A DNA stretch of 64,000 bases from an uncultured Paludibaculum sp. (lineage in GTDB: Bacteria > Acidobacteriota > Terriglobia > Bryobacterales > Bryobacteraceae): the NCBI RefSeq assembly GCF_963665245.1, contig NZ_OY762268.1, positions 1,178,001-1,242,000 on the forward strand, written 5' to 3'. Positions 23,513 through 32,820 of this stretch are shown here, one piece after another. Every line of letters begins with the position of its first letter. The stretch's first letter is position 1. The notes under the pieces were generated by a model. That model was not told the origin of the DNA and did no database searches. It saw nothing but the letters and a program-made list of their open reading frames with translations. Made by a program: the position numbers and the translations under genes.

Positions 23513-26500
23513 GCGCAGTCGGGGTGATGGAAGACTAACGCACTGACGGACGCCTCCGGCTCCATCATCATGCCTTCGGTAAGCTGGACGCCAATGTCCT
23601 CGGGCCGCAGCAGCCGGAATAGATCCTGCTGGTCGTCGAGGTTCGGGCAGGCCGGATAGCCGAAGCTGTAGCGCTTGCCGCGATAGCGGGACGTGAAGCG
23701 CTCGTGCATCGTGAGCGACGGCGGATCCGGCGTGCCCCAGTCTTCGCGCAGCCGCCGGTGGAGCCACTCGGCCGTCGCTTCGGCGGTCTCGATGGCCAGG
23801 GCCTGCAAAGCATGCGCCTTGAAGAATTCGCCCTTGGCCTTGGCCGCCTCGGAGTGCTCGCGCACGCCTTCACCGGCTGTAACCACGAACATCGCCATGT
23901 GATCGCGGCGGCCGTTTTCATCCGGATCAAGGACGTAGTCGCTCAAACACAAACCCGCGGGTTTGTTCTGCCGCGCGAAGTGGAAGGTGTGGAGGGGCTG
24001 GGCGGCGCCAGGCTCAAAGAGCTGGATGTCGTTGCCCGCGCGTTCGGCCTCGAAGAAGCGCCACACGGCGCGGATCTTCATGAAGCCCAACGCGTACTGC
24101 TTCACCTCTTCCAGATCATGGAAGAGCCCCAGGGCCTTCTCCTCCCGCTCGTGCAGAGCCTTCTCGAAGTTGCCCTTGTAGCCAAGGTGGCGGCCGTAGA
24201 GCATGAAGGGATTGATGTATGACCAGACCTCGGCCAGTTGCGGCACATCGCGCACCTTGCGGTCGAGATAGGGCGCGGGCGGGATCGGTACAGCCGTGCT
24301 GACCTTGGACGACCTCTCCGTACCGGCTTCGAACTTCACCGTCGATTCACTGCTGGCCGCGGGCAGGGCGGCGGGAACCGTAAACGTGTGTGTGGATAGA
24401 GAGGCGTCGCGCGTCTCCGGATCCATGATCTCGTTCATCAGGCGCAGACCCGTCATCGCGTCCTTGGCATAGAACGTTGGTGACGAATAGGCCGGCCCGA
24501 TCTTGCCCGTCGTGTAGCGTTCGCTCAGCGCGGCCCCACCCACCAGCAGGGGCACGTTGACACCCGCGTTCTTCAAATCCTCGCCCGTGATCACCATTTG
24601 CTGCGCCGATTTCACCAGCAGACCCGAGAGGCCGATGGCATCCGGTTGGTGCTGCTTGAAGGCCTTAATCAGCTCCTCCGGCGGAACCTTGATACCGAGG
24701 TTGACCACGGTATAGCCGTTGTTCGCCAGGATAATCTCGACCAGATTCTTGCCGATGTCGTGGACGTCGCCCTTCACGGTGGCCAGCACGATCTTGCCGC
24801 GCGCCGCGGTGTCCGCCTTCTCCATGTACTGCTCGAGATGGCTGACCGCCGTCTTCATCGCCTCGGCCGATTGCAGCACTTCAGCAACGATCAATTCGTT
24901 GTTGTTGAAGAGACGGCCGACCTCGGCCATGCCGGTCATCAGCGGACCGTTGATGATATCGAGCGGAGCCATGCCCTCGGCGCGCTTGCGCTCCAGGTCC
25001 TCGACCAATCCGTCCTTGGTGCCTTCGATAATGTAGTTGCCCAACCGCTCGTCGAGAGGAAGTTCGGCGGTCACCTTCTTCACTCGGGCCTGGGCTCCGC
25101 GGAAATGCTCGCTGATCGCGGCAATGTTGTGCTGGTTGACGGCGATCTTCTCCTCACGCGACTGCTCGCGCCAGTCGTCCGAGACTCCGGGCATCGAAGT
25201 GGGCGGCGTGTTGAACAGCAGAGCCTCGGCCAACCGCCGCTCTTCCACCGGGATCGAAGCAAAGCGTTCGAGCTTTTCCGCATTGACGATGGCCAGATCG
25301 AGCCCCGCCTTGGTCGCGTAGTACAGGAAAACCGAGTTGACGACCTCACGGGCCGAGCCGGGCAGACCGAAGGAGACGTTGGAGACACCCAGGACCGTCT
25401 TGACGTACGGGATGTTCGCCTTGATCAGCCGTAGAGCCTCGATGGTCTCCACTGAGCCGCCAATGTAGTTCTCGTCACCGGTAGCGCAGGGAAAAACCAG
25501 AGGATCGATGATGATGTCTTCCGGAGGAATGCCGTACTTCGTCGTGAGCAGATCGACGCTACGCTGGGCCACGGCCAGCTTGCGCTCGCGGCGGAAAGCC
25601 TGAGCTTCCACCGGGTCCTCATCAATGGTGCCGACAACCAGCGCCGCACCGTAAGCCTTGGCGATGGGACAGATTCGCTCGAACTTCTCCTCGCCATCCT
25701 CGAGGTTGATCGAATTGATGATCGACTTACCCTGGCAGTAAGTGAGCGACAGCTCAACGGCCTTGGGATCCGTGGTGTCGATCATGATCGGCGCCTTGAT
25801 CTTGCGGATCAGCTTGTCATAGAACGCCGGAATGTCATTGATCTCTTCGCGGTCGGACGATTGCAGACAGACATCGATGATGTGCGCGCCGTTGCGCACC
25901 TGGCGGCGTGCGATGTCGGTCGCCTCTTCCCACTGCTCGGCCGCGACCAGATTCTTGAACAACCGGCTTCCGATGACGTTCGTGCGTTCGCCCACGATCA
26001 GCGGCCGGTTGGAGTCTTCGGCTTCCACCATTTCGACGCCGGAGAAGTAAGCCTTGTGTGTCGCCTGAGCAGGCCCGCGCGGCGCCTTGGTCTGCACCAT
26101 CTGCGAGATGGCCTGGATGTGCTCCGGCGTGGTGCCGCAGCAGCCGCCGATGATGTTCAGCCAACCGTGATCAACAAACTTCTCGAGTTGGCTGGCGAGG
26201 GACGTAGGCGTGGTGTCGTACTTCCCTTCCTCGTTGGGCAGGCCGGCATTGGGATAGCACGAGACACGCGTCTTCGACAGTTCATGAATGGTGCGGATGT
26301 GATCCGTCATGAACTCGGGGCCGGTGGCGCAATTCAGGCCAACAGCCAGCAGATCAGCATGCGCAATGGACGTATAGAACGCGTCGGCCGTCTGGCCGGC
26401 GAGCATCGTGCCCATCGGTTCGATCGTGCCCGAGACGACCACCGGGATGCGGCGGCCGAGTTCCTTCGAGAGCTGATCAATGGCCAGCAGGGCGGACTTG

Positions 26501-27024
26501 ATGGTGCGCGTGTCGTTGCACGTCTCCACGAGCAGCAGGTCGGCGCCGCCTTCCACCAGGCCCTTCGCCTGCAGGTAGTAGCCGTCGCGCAACTGCTGGA
26601 ACGTGACACCGCCGGAGACGGAGATGGCGCGGGTCGTGGGTCCGATCGAGCCGGCGACAAATCGCGGACGGCCGGGCTGGTCGAATTCGGCCGCCGCTTC
26701 GCGCGCCAGACGCGCCGCCAGCGCGTTCACTTCCAGGCACTTGTCCTCAATGCCGAACTCGGCCAGCGTGATGAGGTGGCCACCGAACGAGTTCGTTTCG
26801 ACGATGTCGGACCCGGCGGTGTAATACGCGCGATGGACGTCCTTGATCCACTCGGGATGGGTGAAGAGGATGTTTTCCGAACAGTTCTCAAACTTCGAGC
26901 CGCCCCAATCCTCCATGGTGGGATTGCGTTGTTGGATCATAGTGCCCATCGCCCCATCCAGTACGAGGATGCGTGTGGCGAGGGCGTCTAGTAGAGCCTT
27001 TTGGCGGTCTTGCCAGTTATTCAT
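23470..27024 (-). CDS. metH: Cobalamin-dependent methionine synthase
   Basis: The 1184-residue protein has all MetH modules: the homocysteine domain with zinc-ligand cysteines in GLNCATGP and GGCCGTTPEH (residues 1-330), the methyltetrahydrofolate pterin domain (about 350-600), the cobalamin cap and Rossmann domain with the lower-ligand His in DVHDIGKN (about 640-870), and the activation domain ending with FGYPACPN (about 900-1184). It makes methionine from homocysteine. ATG 27024 begins MNNWQDRQ; a TAGAAT box lies 14 bases upstream. I saw no cobalamin or SAM riboswitch in the 120-bp intergenic region. Confidence 0.97.
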   Translation of the reverse strand: MNNWQDRQKALLDALATRILVLDGAMGTMIQQRNPTMEDWGGSKFENCSENILFTHPEWIKDVHRAYYTAGSDIVETNSFGGHLITLAEFGIEDKCLEVNALAARLAREAAAEFDQPGRPRFVAGSIGPTTRAISVSGGVTFQQLRDGYYLQAKGLVEGGADLLLVETCNDTRTIKSALLAIDQLSKELGRRIPVVVSGTIEPMGTMLAGQTADAFYTSIAHADLLAVGLNCATGPEFMTDHIRTIHELSKTRVSCYPNAGLPNEEGKYDTTPTSLASQLEKFVDHGWLNIIGGCCGTTPEHIQAISQMVQTKAPRGPAQATHKAYFSGVEMVEAEDSNRPLIVGERTNVIGSRLFKNLVAAEQWEEATDIARRQVRNGAHIIDVCLQSSDREEINDIPAFYDKLIRKIKAPIMIDTTDPKAVELSLTYCQGKSIINSINLEDGEEKFERICPIAKAYGAALVVGTIDEDPVEAQAFRRERKLAVAQRSVDLLTTKYGIPPEDIIIDPLVFPCATGDENYIGGSVETIEALRLIKANIPYVKTVLGVSNVSFGLPGSAREVVNSVFLYYATKAGLDLAIVNAEKLERFASIPVEERRLAEALLFNTPPTSMPGVSDDWREQSREEKIAVNQHNIAAISEHFRGAQARVKKVTAELPLDERLGNYIIEGTKDGLVEDLERKRAEGMAPLDIINGPLMTGMAEVGRLFNNNELIVAEVLQSAEAMKTAVSHLEQYMEKADTAARGKIVLATVKGDVHDIGKNLVEIILANNGYTVVNLGIKVPPEELIKAFKQHQPDAIGLSGLLVKSAQQMVITGEDLKNAGVNVPLLVGGAALSERYTTGKIGPAYSSPTFYAKDAMTGLRLMNEIMDPETRDASLSTHTFTVPAALPAASSESTVKFEAGTERSSKVSTAVPIPPAPYLDRKVRDVPQLAEVWSYINPFMLYGRHLGYKGNFEKALHEREEKALGLFHDLEEVKQYALGFMKIRAVWRFFEAERAGNDIQLFEPGAAQPLHTFHFARQNKPAGLCLSDYVLDPDENGRRDHMAMFVVTAGEGVREHSEAAKAKGEFFKAHALQALAIETAEATAEWLHRRLREDWGTPDPPSLTMHERFTSRYRGKRYSFGYPACPNLDDQQDLFRLLRPEDIGVQLTEGMMMEPEASVSALVFHHPDCAYFSADAAEEVVAG

Positions 27025-27112
27025 TCGGGGATGTATCTATTCTATCGCATGTCCCTGAAACCACTTTCTGCACCCTCCGGAGTGTCGCGCTGGCTTTACA
27101 ATCAGGAGTACA

Positions 27113-27131
27113 TCCACCGTTCAGCGGTGGA
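27113..27131. promoter_or_regulatory. Hairpin overlapping the SD of the lipoprotein gene
   Basis: TCCACCG (27113-27119) and CGGTGGA (27125-27131) make a perfect seven-base-pair stem with a five-base loop. The 3' arm contains GGTGGAG, the only SD-like sequence before ATG 27145, so the fold could limit translation of that gene. Confidence 0.35.
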
Positions 27132-27144
27132 GATTGAATCATCC

Positions 27145-27948
27145 ATGCGGAAATTCTGTTTCGCCGTAATCATCCTGCTCCAACTCGCGGCCGTTGGCTG
27201 CAAACGCGCGCCCGACGCTGCCGCCCCCAGTTCCCTGGTCTTCGTGCAAAAGAAGTTCGACAAGTCCGTGCCCGGCTGCGGAGATAAGCAGAAGCGCGAG
27301 GAGCCTTGCGTCACCTTCCGCGTCTCCTGGGTAGAAGCCACCAGCGCCGCTTCCGATCAAGCCAGGACGCGCATCAATGCCGCGATTCTGGCTTCCTTGC
27401 AGCCGATGGAAGCGCCCCGAGGTTTCGCCGACGAGGCGGCCGGCGTCGCCGAGGACTACCAGAAGTTCCACAGCGAGTTCCCCGAGAGCGAGATCACTTA
27501 CTTCGTCCGTCGTACGGCCGACATTCTGTTGAGCAATGCCAGCATGCTCAGCGTGGAAGTCACTGAGGAAGAGTTCAAAGGCGGAGCGCATCCCAATGCG
27601 CGCAGGACCTATCTCAACATGAATCCCTCCACCGGCCAGGATCTGGCTCTGACAGACCTGTTGCGGAACGGCGCTTTGCCCAAGCTCACCGAAGTGGCGG
27701 AGAAGCGCTTCCGGTGGGAACGCGAGGTACCCGAGGGCAAGAAACTGTCGGAATCGGGTTTCACGTTCCCCGATGACAAGTTCGCCCTAAGCAAGACCTG
27801 GGGCGTCTCGCCGCGTGGCCTGCTCTTCCACTACAACGCCTACGAGATCGCCCCGTACGCATCCGGACCCACCACGGTAATGCTGCCCTGGAACGAGATC
27901 CGCGATCTGATTAAAAAGGAAGCCGGTCTTGTGCCGGCGGGCTCCTAA
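27145..27948 (+). CDS. Lipoprotein with DUF3298/DUF4163-like domain
   Basis: ATG 27145 gives a lipoprotein signal ending in LAAVGC, so the mature protein would be lipid-anchored at Cys19. The remaining 248 residues resemble the DUF4163/DUF3298 pair found in RsiV-type anti-sigma factors and PdaC deacetylase extracellular regions: SVEVTEEEFKGGAHPN, then DLALTDLL and FTFPDDKFALSKTWGV. This family often binds peptidoglycan or lysozyme. Family assignment is by pattern only. It is divergent from metH. Confidence 0.75.
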   Translation: MRKFCFAVIILLQLAAVGCKRAPDAAAPSSLVFVQKKFDKSVPGCGDKQKREEPCVTFRVSWVEATSAASDQARTRINAAILASLQPMEAPRGFADEAAGVAEDYQKFHSEFPESEITYFVRRTADILLSNASMLSVEVTEEEFKGGAHPNARRTYLNMNPSTGQDLALTDLLRNGALPKLTEVAEKRFRWEREVPEGKKLSESGFTFPDDKFALSKTWGVSPRGLLFHYNAYEIAPYASGPTTVMLPWNEIRDLIKKEAGLVPAGS

Positions 27949-27984
27949 TCCAGCGGAATTGGGATTAGACTGGAGGGCAGCTTT

Positions 27985-28728
27985 ATGGAACCTCAGGACG
28001 CCACAACCACTCCCCCGGCCTCGGAAGTACGCCGACTGACGGGCGTTTGTTTTGACCCCGGCGCGGTTTTCGCCGATATCGCCAATAACGGCCGCTGGTG
28101 GGCAGCTTGGCTGATCATCACGATCTTGATATCCGTTTTCATGTCGCTGGTAATCAGCCGCGTCGGCTACGACCAGATCATCGCCAAGACGATGGAAAGC
28201 AACCCCAGGATGCAGGAGATGCCGGCCGACCAGAAGGAGAAGGCCGTCGAGATGCAGCGCAAGATCATGCCCTATGCGTTACGGCTGGGCCCTGTGCTGG
28301 GTGGCTTGGTGATGGTGCTGGTGGCGGCAGGCGCGCTGCTGTTCGTGTTCAATTTCATGTTCGACGCAGGCTTGAAGTTCAAACAGGTGTTGAACCTCTA
28401 CGCCTATTCGGGAATCCCGCCGTCCGTCGTTTCCATCGCAGCCTCGATTCTGGTCTTGTACCTGAAAGCGCCGGACGAATTTGACATCCAGAAGCCGCTG
28501 GCCTTCAACGTCGGTGCCTTTCTACCCGAAACCAGCGCGAAGTGGCTGCAAAGCATCGGAGCGTCTCTAGACGTCTTCACGTTCTGGCAGATTGCACTGG
28601 TCGCGGTGGGCTTTTCCGCCGTATGCGGTGCGAAGCGTATGCCGTTTGGCCGCGCGCTGACTGGCGTTCTGATCCCGTGGATCGCGTACGTCCTCGCCAA
28701 AACGGCCTGGGCCGCGATGTTTGGATAG
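27985..28728 (+). CDS. Yip1-domain integral membrane protein
   Basis: The 247-residue protein has an N-terminal cytoplasmic segment with LTGVCFDPGAVFADI, typical for the start of Yip1-type domains, and about five membrane helices (WAAWLIITILISVFMSLVI near residue 40 is the first). Its function is unknown in bacteria. It has an SD (GGAGGG) and starts 37 bp after the lipoprotein gene, so the two may share a transcript. Confidence 0.8.
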   Translation: MEPQDATTTPPASEVRRLTGVCFDPGAVFADIANNGRWWAAWLIITILISVFMSLVISRVGYDQIIAKTMESNPRMQEMPADQKEKAVEMQRKIMPYALRLGPVLGGLVMVLVAAGALLFVFNFMFDAGLKFKQVLNLYAYSGIPPSVVSIAASILVLYLKAPDEFDIQKPLAFNVGAFLPETSAKWLQSIGASLDVFTFWQIALVAVGFSAVCGAKRMPFGRALTGVLIPWIAYVLAKTAWAAMFG

Positions 28729-28743
28729 ATAGCGCTGAGTCGG

Positions 28744-28862
28744 CAGCCATCAGCCGTCAGCGATCAGCCTTCAGCTCCCGCGCCCTACCATGGCCGCGAG
28801 CCCTGGGCGAGACGCGGGGGAGAGACTGCTGAAAGCTGAGAGCTGACAGCTGACGGCTGATA
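28744..28862. repeat. Inverted pair of heptanucleotide repeat arrays
   Basis: Positions 28744-28778 hold five 7-mers of the form CAGCNNN, and 28828-28862 hold five 7-mers of the form GCTGANN. These are the same motif in inverse orientation, separated by 49 bp. Folded together the arms make a long imperfect stem. The element fills the 171-bp gap between the Yip1 gene and gph and contains no gene. Confidence 0.85.
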
Positions 28863-28899
28863 GCTCCTTCCCCCCCAGCGCTACACTGGAAGCAGACGC

Positions 28900-29550
28900 A
28901 TGCAACTGGTGATTTTCGATCTCGACGGCACGCTCGTCGACTCTGTTCAGGATCTCTGCAACTCCGTCAACGCGACGCGCGCCTACATGGGCCTCGATCA
29001 ACTCCCCATGGACCTCGTGGCCTCCTACGTGGGCAACGGAGCTCCGGTGCTCATCCGCCGGGCCATGGGCCCCAATACCTCCGAAGCCCAGATTGAGGAA
29101 GCCCTGGCCTACTTCCTCGGCTACTATCGCGAGCACATGCTCGATCACACCCGGCCCTACCCCGGCGTGGTCGAGGCGCTCGATCAGATCCATCAAGGCG
29201 GAGCCCGCATGGCCGTGCTCACCAACAAACCCGAGCGATTTTCGCGCGATATGTGCGCCGGGCTCGGCTTTGATAAGTACTTCTTCCAGGTCTACGGCGG
29301 CAACAGTTTCGAGCAGAAGAAGCCGGACCCCATCGGTATCCACACGCTTGCCCGCGAGTGCGGAGCACCCCTTTCGGGCACCTGGATGATCGGCGACTCT
29401 TCCACCGACATCCTCACCGCCCGCAACGCCGGCGTGCGCTGCGCCGGAGTCACCTACGGCATCAGCCCGGATTCGCTCAAGTCGACCCCGCCCGATTTCC
29501 TGATGGACTCGATGCTCGAACTACCCGCGATCCTGTCCGCCAAGCCCTAG
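28900..29550 (+). CDS. gph: HAD-family phosphoglycolate phosphatase-like hydrolase
   Basis: The 216-residue protein has all HAD motifs: I, FDLDGTLVDS with nucleophile Asp; II, VLTNKP; III, the Lys in EQKKPDP; IV, MIGDSSTDILTA. A helical cap (residues 15-80) is of the phosphoglycolate phosphatase type. It would remove 2-phosphoglycolate from DNA repair or oxygenase side reactions, but close relatives act on pyrophosphate or sugar phosphates. There is no strong SD; TACACT lies 12 bases upstream of ATG 28900. Confidence 0.82.
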   Translation: MQLVIFDLDGTLVDSVQDLCNSVNATRAYMGLDQLPMDLVASYVGNGAPVLIRRAMGPNTSEAQIEEALAYFLGYYREHMLDHTRPYPGVVEALDQIHQGGARMAVLTNKPERFSRDMCAGLGFDKYFFQVYGGNSFEQKKPDPIGIHTLARECGAPLSGTWMIGDSSTDILTARNAGVRCAGVTYGISPDSLKSTPPDFLMDSMLELPAILSAKP

Positions 29551-29555
29551 CCCGG

Positions 29556-29583
29556 GGCGCGCGTGGAGAGCATCACGCGCGCC
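29556..29583. terminator. GC-rich hairpin after gph
   Basis: GGCGCGCGTG (29556-29565) pairs perfectly with CACGCGCGCC (29574-29583) around an eight-base loop, five bases after the gph stop codon. There is no U-tract. The rest of the 179-bp gap to the next gene shows nothing I can name. Confidence 0.5.
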
Positions 29584-29729
29584 GGCAATACCGGCCCCGC
29601 CTGGTCAGTCCGCGCCAACCGCGCAGGCCGGAAATCTCGTTCCAAGACCGCCTGACTCCAAGACCCGCCAACCCGCGATTCCACTACACCCGAACGCTCA
29701 CGTGGGCGCCTGCCTGGTCCTGTGGTTCA

Positions 29730-31370
29730 ATGGACCTCGTGCGACTCGCCATCACCCTCATGCTCACCGCTTCCCTGCCCCTGGCCGCGGCCGACCGCGC
29801 ACAATCCCGATCCATCGTCTATTCGCAGGACGGCATCGTCTCCACCAGTCACGTCCTCGCTTCCCAAGCCGGAGCCCAGATCCTGGCCAAAGGCGGCAAC
29901 GCCGTCGACGCAGCCATTGCCGCCAACGCCGTCCTCGGAGTCGTGGAACCCATGATGTGCGGCATCGGCGGCGACCTCTTCGTCCTCTACTGGGAGGCGA
30001 AAACCGGCAAACTGTACGGCCTCAACTCCTCCGGTTGGGCGCCCCAGGGACTCTCCCCCGCTTACCTGGCTCCGAAGGGCGTCACGGCGATGCCGAAGTC
30101 GGGCATCGATACGGTCACCGTACCCGGCGCCGTCGAAGGCTGGTCCAAAATGCACGGCCGCTTCGGCAAACTGCCCTGGCGTGAGCTGTTCCCGTCCGCG
30201 ATCCACTACGCCTCCGAAGGTCATCCCGTCCACGAGATCATCCATGCCGTGTGGTCCGACGCGCGTCTGAAAGTCACACCCGAAGCGATGCGCGTCTTCC
30301 TGCCCGGCGGCCATCCGCCCGCCGCCGGTGAAGTCTTCAGGAATCCCGAACTCGGCTCGGCACTCCAACTCATCGCCAGTGAAGGCCGCGACGCCTTCTA
30401 CAAGGGCGAGATCGCGCGCAAGCTATTGGCCGGTTCCCGCAAGCTCGGAGGCACCATGAACGAAGCCGATCTGGCCGACTTCTCCGCCGAATGGGTGGAG
30501 CCCCTCTCCACCACCTACCACGGCTGGCGCGTCTACGAACTGCCGCCCAACGGGCAGGGCATGGCCGCGCTGATGATGCTGAACATCATGGAAACCGCCG
30601 GGCACGACTGGCATACCAAGATCGAAGCCATGAAGCTCTCTTACGCCGATGTGATGGCCTACAACGCCGATCCCCGCTTCTCCAAGGTTCCTGTCAAGGG
30701 TCTGCTCGACAAGGCCTACGCCGCGCAGCGTGCGAAGCTGATCGACCCCGCAAAGGCGCGCTGCGACGCCGCGGCCGGCCAGCCCTTTGGCAGCGACACC
30801 ACTTACCTCTCCGTGGTCGACCGCGACGGCAACATCGCGTCGTGGATCCAGAGCATCTATTCCGGCTGGGGCTCGGGCGTGGTAATGGAGGGCCTCGGCT
30901 TCCCTCTCCAGAATCGCGGCGGCGGCTTCGTCCTCGACCCCAAGCACCCCAACGTGCTCGCGCCGCGCAAACGCCCCTTCCACACCATCATCCCTGCCTT
31001 CATGGAGAAGGATGACGTCCACATCGGCTTCGGCATCATGGGCGGCCCCAATCAGCCGCTGGCCCACGCCCAGTTCGTCTCGAACTTCGTGGACGAGGGC
31101 ATGAACATCCAGATGGCGCTGGAGTCGCCCCGCTTCACGAAGGATGGCCCGTCCGGCTGCGATGTACAGATCGAGAACCGCGTCCCCGCGGCGACCTTGC
31201 GGCAACTCACAGGCTACGGCCACAAGCTTGTGATGCGCGGCGCCTATTCCACCAACATGGGCCGCGGCGCGGTGGTGATGTACGACGCAAAAACCAGGAT
31301 GAAGCAGGCGGCGGCCGACCCGCGTTCCGACGGCGCAGCCATTCCCGCGCCTGCTCCAGAGACAAAATAG
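29730..31370 (+). CDS. ggt: Gamma-glutamyltransferase, exported
   Basis: A signal peptide (LPLAAADRA) is followed by the GGT large subunit. The small subunit begins at the autocatalytic Thr in GSDTTYLSVVDRDGN, the nucleophile that forms after self-cleavage. The downstream GWGSGVVMEGLGFPLQNRG matches the family's oxyanion and lid region. The protein processes glutathione and gamma-glutamyl peptides in the periplasm. ATG 29730 has no clear SD; the longer frame to 29358 overlaps gph and is rejected. Confidence 0.92.
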   Translation: MDLVRLAITLMLTASLPLAAADRAQSRSIVYSQDGIVSTSHVLASQAGAQILAKGGNAVDAAIAANAVLGVVEPMMCGIGGDLFVLYWEAKTGKLYGLNSSGWAPQGLSPAYLAPKGVTAMPKSGIDTVTVPGAVEGWSKMHGRFGKLPWRELFPSAIHYASEGHPVHEIIHAVWSDARLKVTPEAMRVFLPGGHPPAAGEVFRNPELGSALQLIASEGRDAFYKGEIARKLLAGSRKLGGTMNEADLADFSAEWVEPLSTTYHGWRVYELPPNGQGMAALMMLNIMETAGHDWHTKIEAMKLSYADVMAYNADPRFSKVPVKGLLDKAYAAQRAKLIDPAKARCDAAAGQPFGSDTTYLSVVDRDGNIASWIQSIYSGWGSGVVMEGLGFPLQNRGGGFVLDPKHPNVLAPRKRPFHTIIPAFMEKDDVHIGFGIMGGPNQPLAHAQFVSNFVDEGMNIQMALESPRFTKDGPSGCDVQIENRVPAATLRQLTGYGHKLVMRGAYSTNMGRGAVVMYDAKTRMKQAAADPRSDGAAIPAPAPETK

Positions 31371-31421
31371 GGGAGCCGCATCGCCGGGTCCTCACTGAAG
31401 GTGCCCAGCGCGGCGGCTCCC
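31371..31421. terminator. Inverted repeat between convergent ggt and the DUF1501 gene
   Basis: GGGAGCCGC (31371-31379) and GCGGCTCCC (31413-31421) form a perfect nine-base-pair stem with a 33-base loop, right after the ggt stop codon. The position between convergent genes suggests termination from both sides, without a U-tract. Confidence 0.45.
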
Positions 31422-31438
31422 TGTGCGAGAAGGAACGC

Positions 31439-32800
31439 CTAGCCGAGGAATCCAAGATTCCGCGTCTGGAAGTTCTTCAGGTTGGGGAAAACCAGATCCA
31501 AAGCCGCATCGTCGAGCCCGAACCAGCGCGCCATCGTCGCGCCGTATTGATCGAGCGAAGTGCTGGGCAACAACGCACCACGCGACCCCGTATCGTTCGG
31601 GCCGCCCAAAGCCATCACCGGGAACTGTCCATACAGATCGCCACCCTGGACGCCGCCGCCCATCACCAGATAATGGCTGCCCCAGCCGTGATCCGTGCCC
31701 TGTCCGCTCGGCTGCAGCGTACGGCCGAACTCCGACTCGGTGAATGTCGTCACCTGACCCACCACACCCAGTTCCTGCGTCGCCATGTAGAACGCGTTCA
31801 TCGCCGCGCCCAACTGCTTCAACAGATCCCAGTGCTGCCAGCTCTGCGAGCCGTGCGTATCAAAGCCTCCCAACGAGCAGAAGAACACCTGCCGCTTCAG
31901 TCCCGTCTGCGTGCGCAGACCGATCACCTTGGCTACTTCCTTCAGTTGATTCCCAAGCTGCGTGCCTGGAAACACGGTCGCAAGGGGACTGCCCGTCGTC
32001 GCGCTCTTGAGCATCGCCGATAGCGCCATCGCATCCTGACGAGCCTTGTTGGCCGCCTGGACCACGGCCAGCCCGCTATCCATGCTGATCACCTCCTGCA
32101 ACCCCTGCAGGCGGGCGGTGGCGGCGGACGAGGGCCACATCGTCATGCCGTAAGGCTCCATGTCGAAACCCGGGATGAAACTGGCCGACTGCACCGCGTT
32201 GCCCGCGCAAAACAACTGCGGCCCCGACATCGAGATGGACACAGGGAACGTCGCCGCGCCATTCAGCGCCGTAACCGAGTCGGCCACACGGCCGGCCCAA
32301 CCCGTACCGCCCGATCCGCTGGGCGTCGCCGTCTGCATCTGCAACACCTGGTCGGAGTGCGAGAACAAGTTCGACGGCAGCGCCACGGCGTTCGACAGAT
32401 ACTGCGTCCGCGTAGTGGGCTGCACCAGGTTGCCGACATTGGCGACCACGGCCAGCTTCTGCTGCGCCCACAGCGGATGGATTCCGGCGAGTCCATCGCT
32501 AAGCGCGTACGGCGTGCCGTCCTTCGCCGTCACCGCCAGCAGCTTCGCGTCGGTGCCCGGCAGCGCCAACGACCCACGAATCGACTTGTAGGCGTTGTAT
32601 TCCGACGACACCTGCGGCACCACCGTGTTGTGCCCGTCATTACCACCAAACAGGAAGATGCACACCAGCGCCTTGTAGTCCGTGGCCTGCTGCGCATAGG
32701 CGTTCATCAGGCCAAACCGCGCCAGGCCCGCCGCCGAGATGGCGCCACCGGTGGAAAGGCGCAGGAACGTCCGCCGGGAAGAGTTCATATTGTCTTTCAT
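31439..32800 (-). CDS. Tat-exported DUF1501 family protein
   Basis: The 453-residue protein starts at ATG 32800 (AGGAGG ten bases upstream) and has a Tat signal with SSRRTFLRL. The mature part has the DUF1501 signatures VCIFLFGGNDGHNTVVP, GGFDTHGSQ, TTFTESEFGRT and GTDHGWGSHYLVMGGGV, which resemble an alkaline-phosphatase-like fold with possible metal ligands. DUF1501 proteins nearly always sit next to a DUF1800 gene, as here. The function of the pair is not established. The start lies 21 bp after the DUF1800 stop. Confidence 0.9.
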   Translation of the reverse strand: MKDNMNSSRRTFLRLSTGGAISAAGLARFGLMNAYAQQATDYKALVCIFLFGGNDGHNTVVPQVSSEYNAYKSIRGSLALPGTDAKLLAVTAKDGTPYALSDGLAGIHPLWAQQKLAVVANVGNLVQPTTRTQYLSNAVALPSNLFSHSDQVLQMQTATPSGSGGTGWAGRVADSVTALNGAATFPVSISMSGPQLFCAGNAVQSASFIPGFDMEPYGMTMWPSSAATARLQGLQEVISMDSGLAVVQAANKARQDAMALSAMLKSATTGSPLATVFPGTQLGNQLKEVAKVIGLRTQTGLKRQVFFCSLGGFDTHGSQSWQHWDLLKQLGAAMNAFYMATQELGVVGQVTTFTESEFGRTLQPSGQGTDHGWGSHYLVMGGGVQGGDLYGQFPVMALGGPNDTGSRGALLPSTSLDQYGATMARWFGLDDAALDLVFPNLKNFQTRNLGFLG

Positions 32801-32820
32801 GTCTCTGTGTCCTCCTCGCA

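Noticed and set aside
25861..26991. 376-codon plus-strand frame opposite metH
   Set aside because: It is antisense to conserved homocysteine and pterin domains and has no SD or family match.
27025..27144. Cobalamin or SAM riboswitch before metH
   Set aside because: The region is only 120 bp, shared with a divergent gene, and I could not find the conserved B12-box or SAM-I core.
29358..29729. N-terminal extension of the gamma-glutamyltransferase frame
   Set aside because: It overlaps the end of gph and codes for a low-complexity Arg/Pro-rich stretch; the signal peptide begins at 29730.
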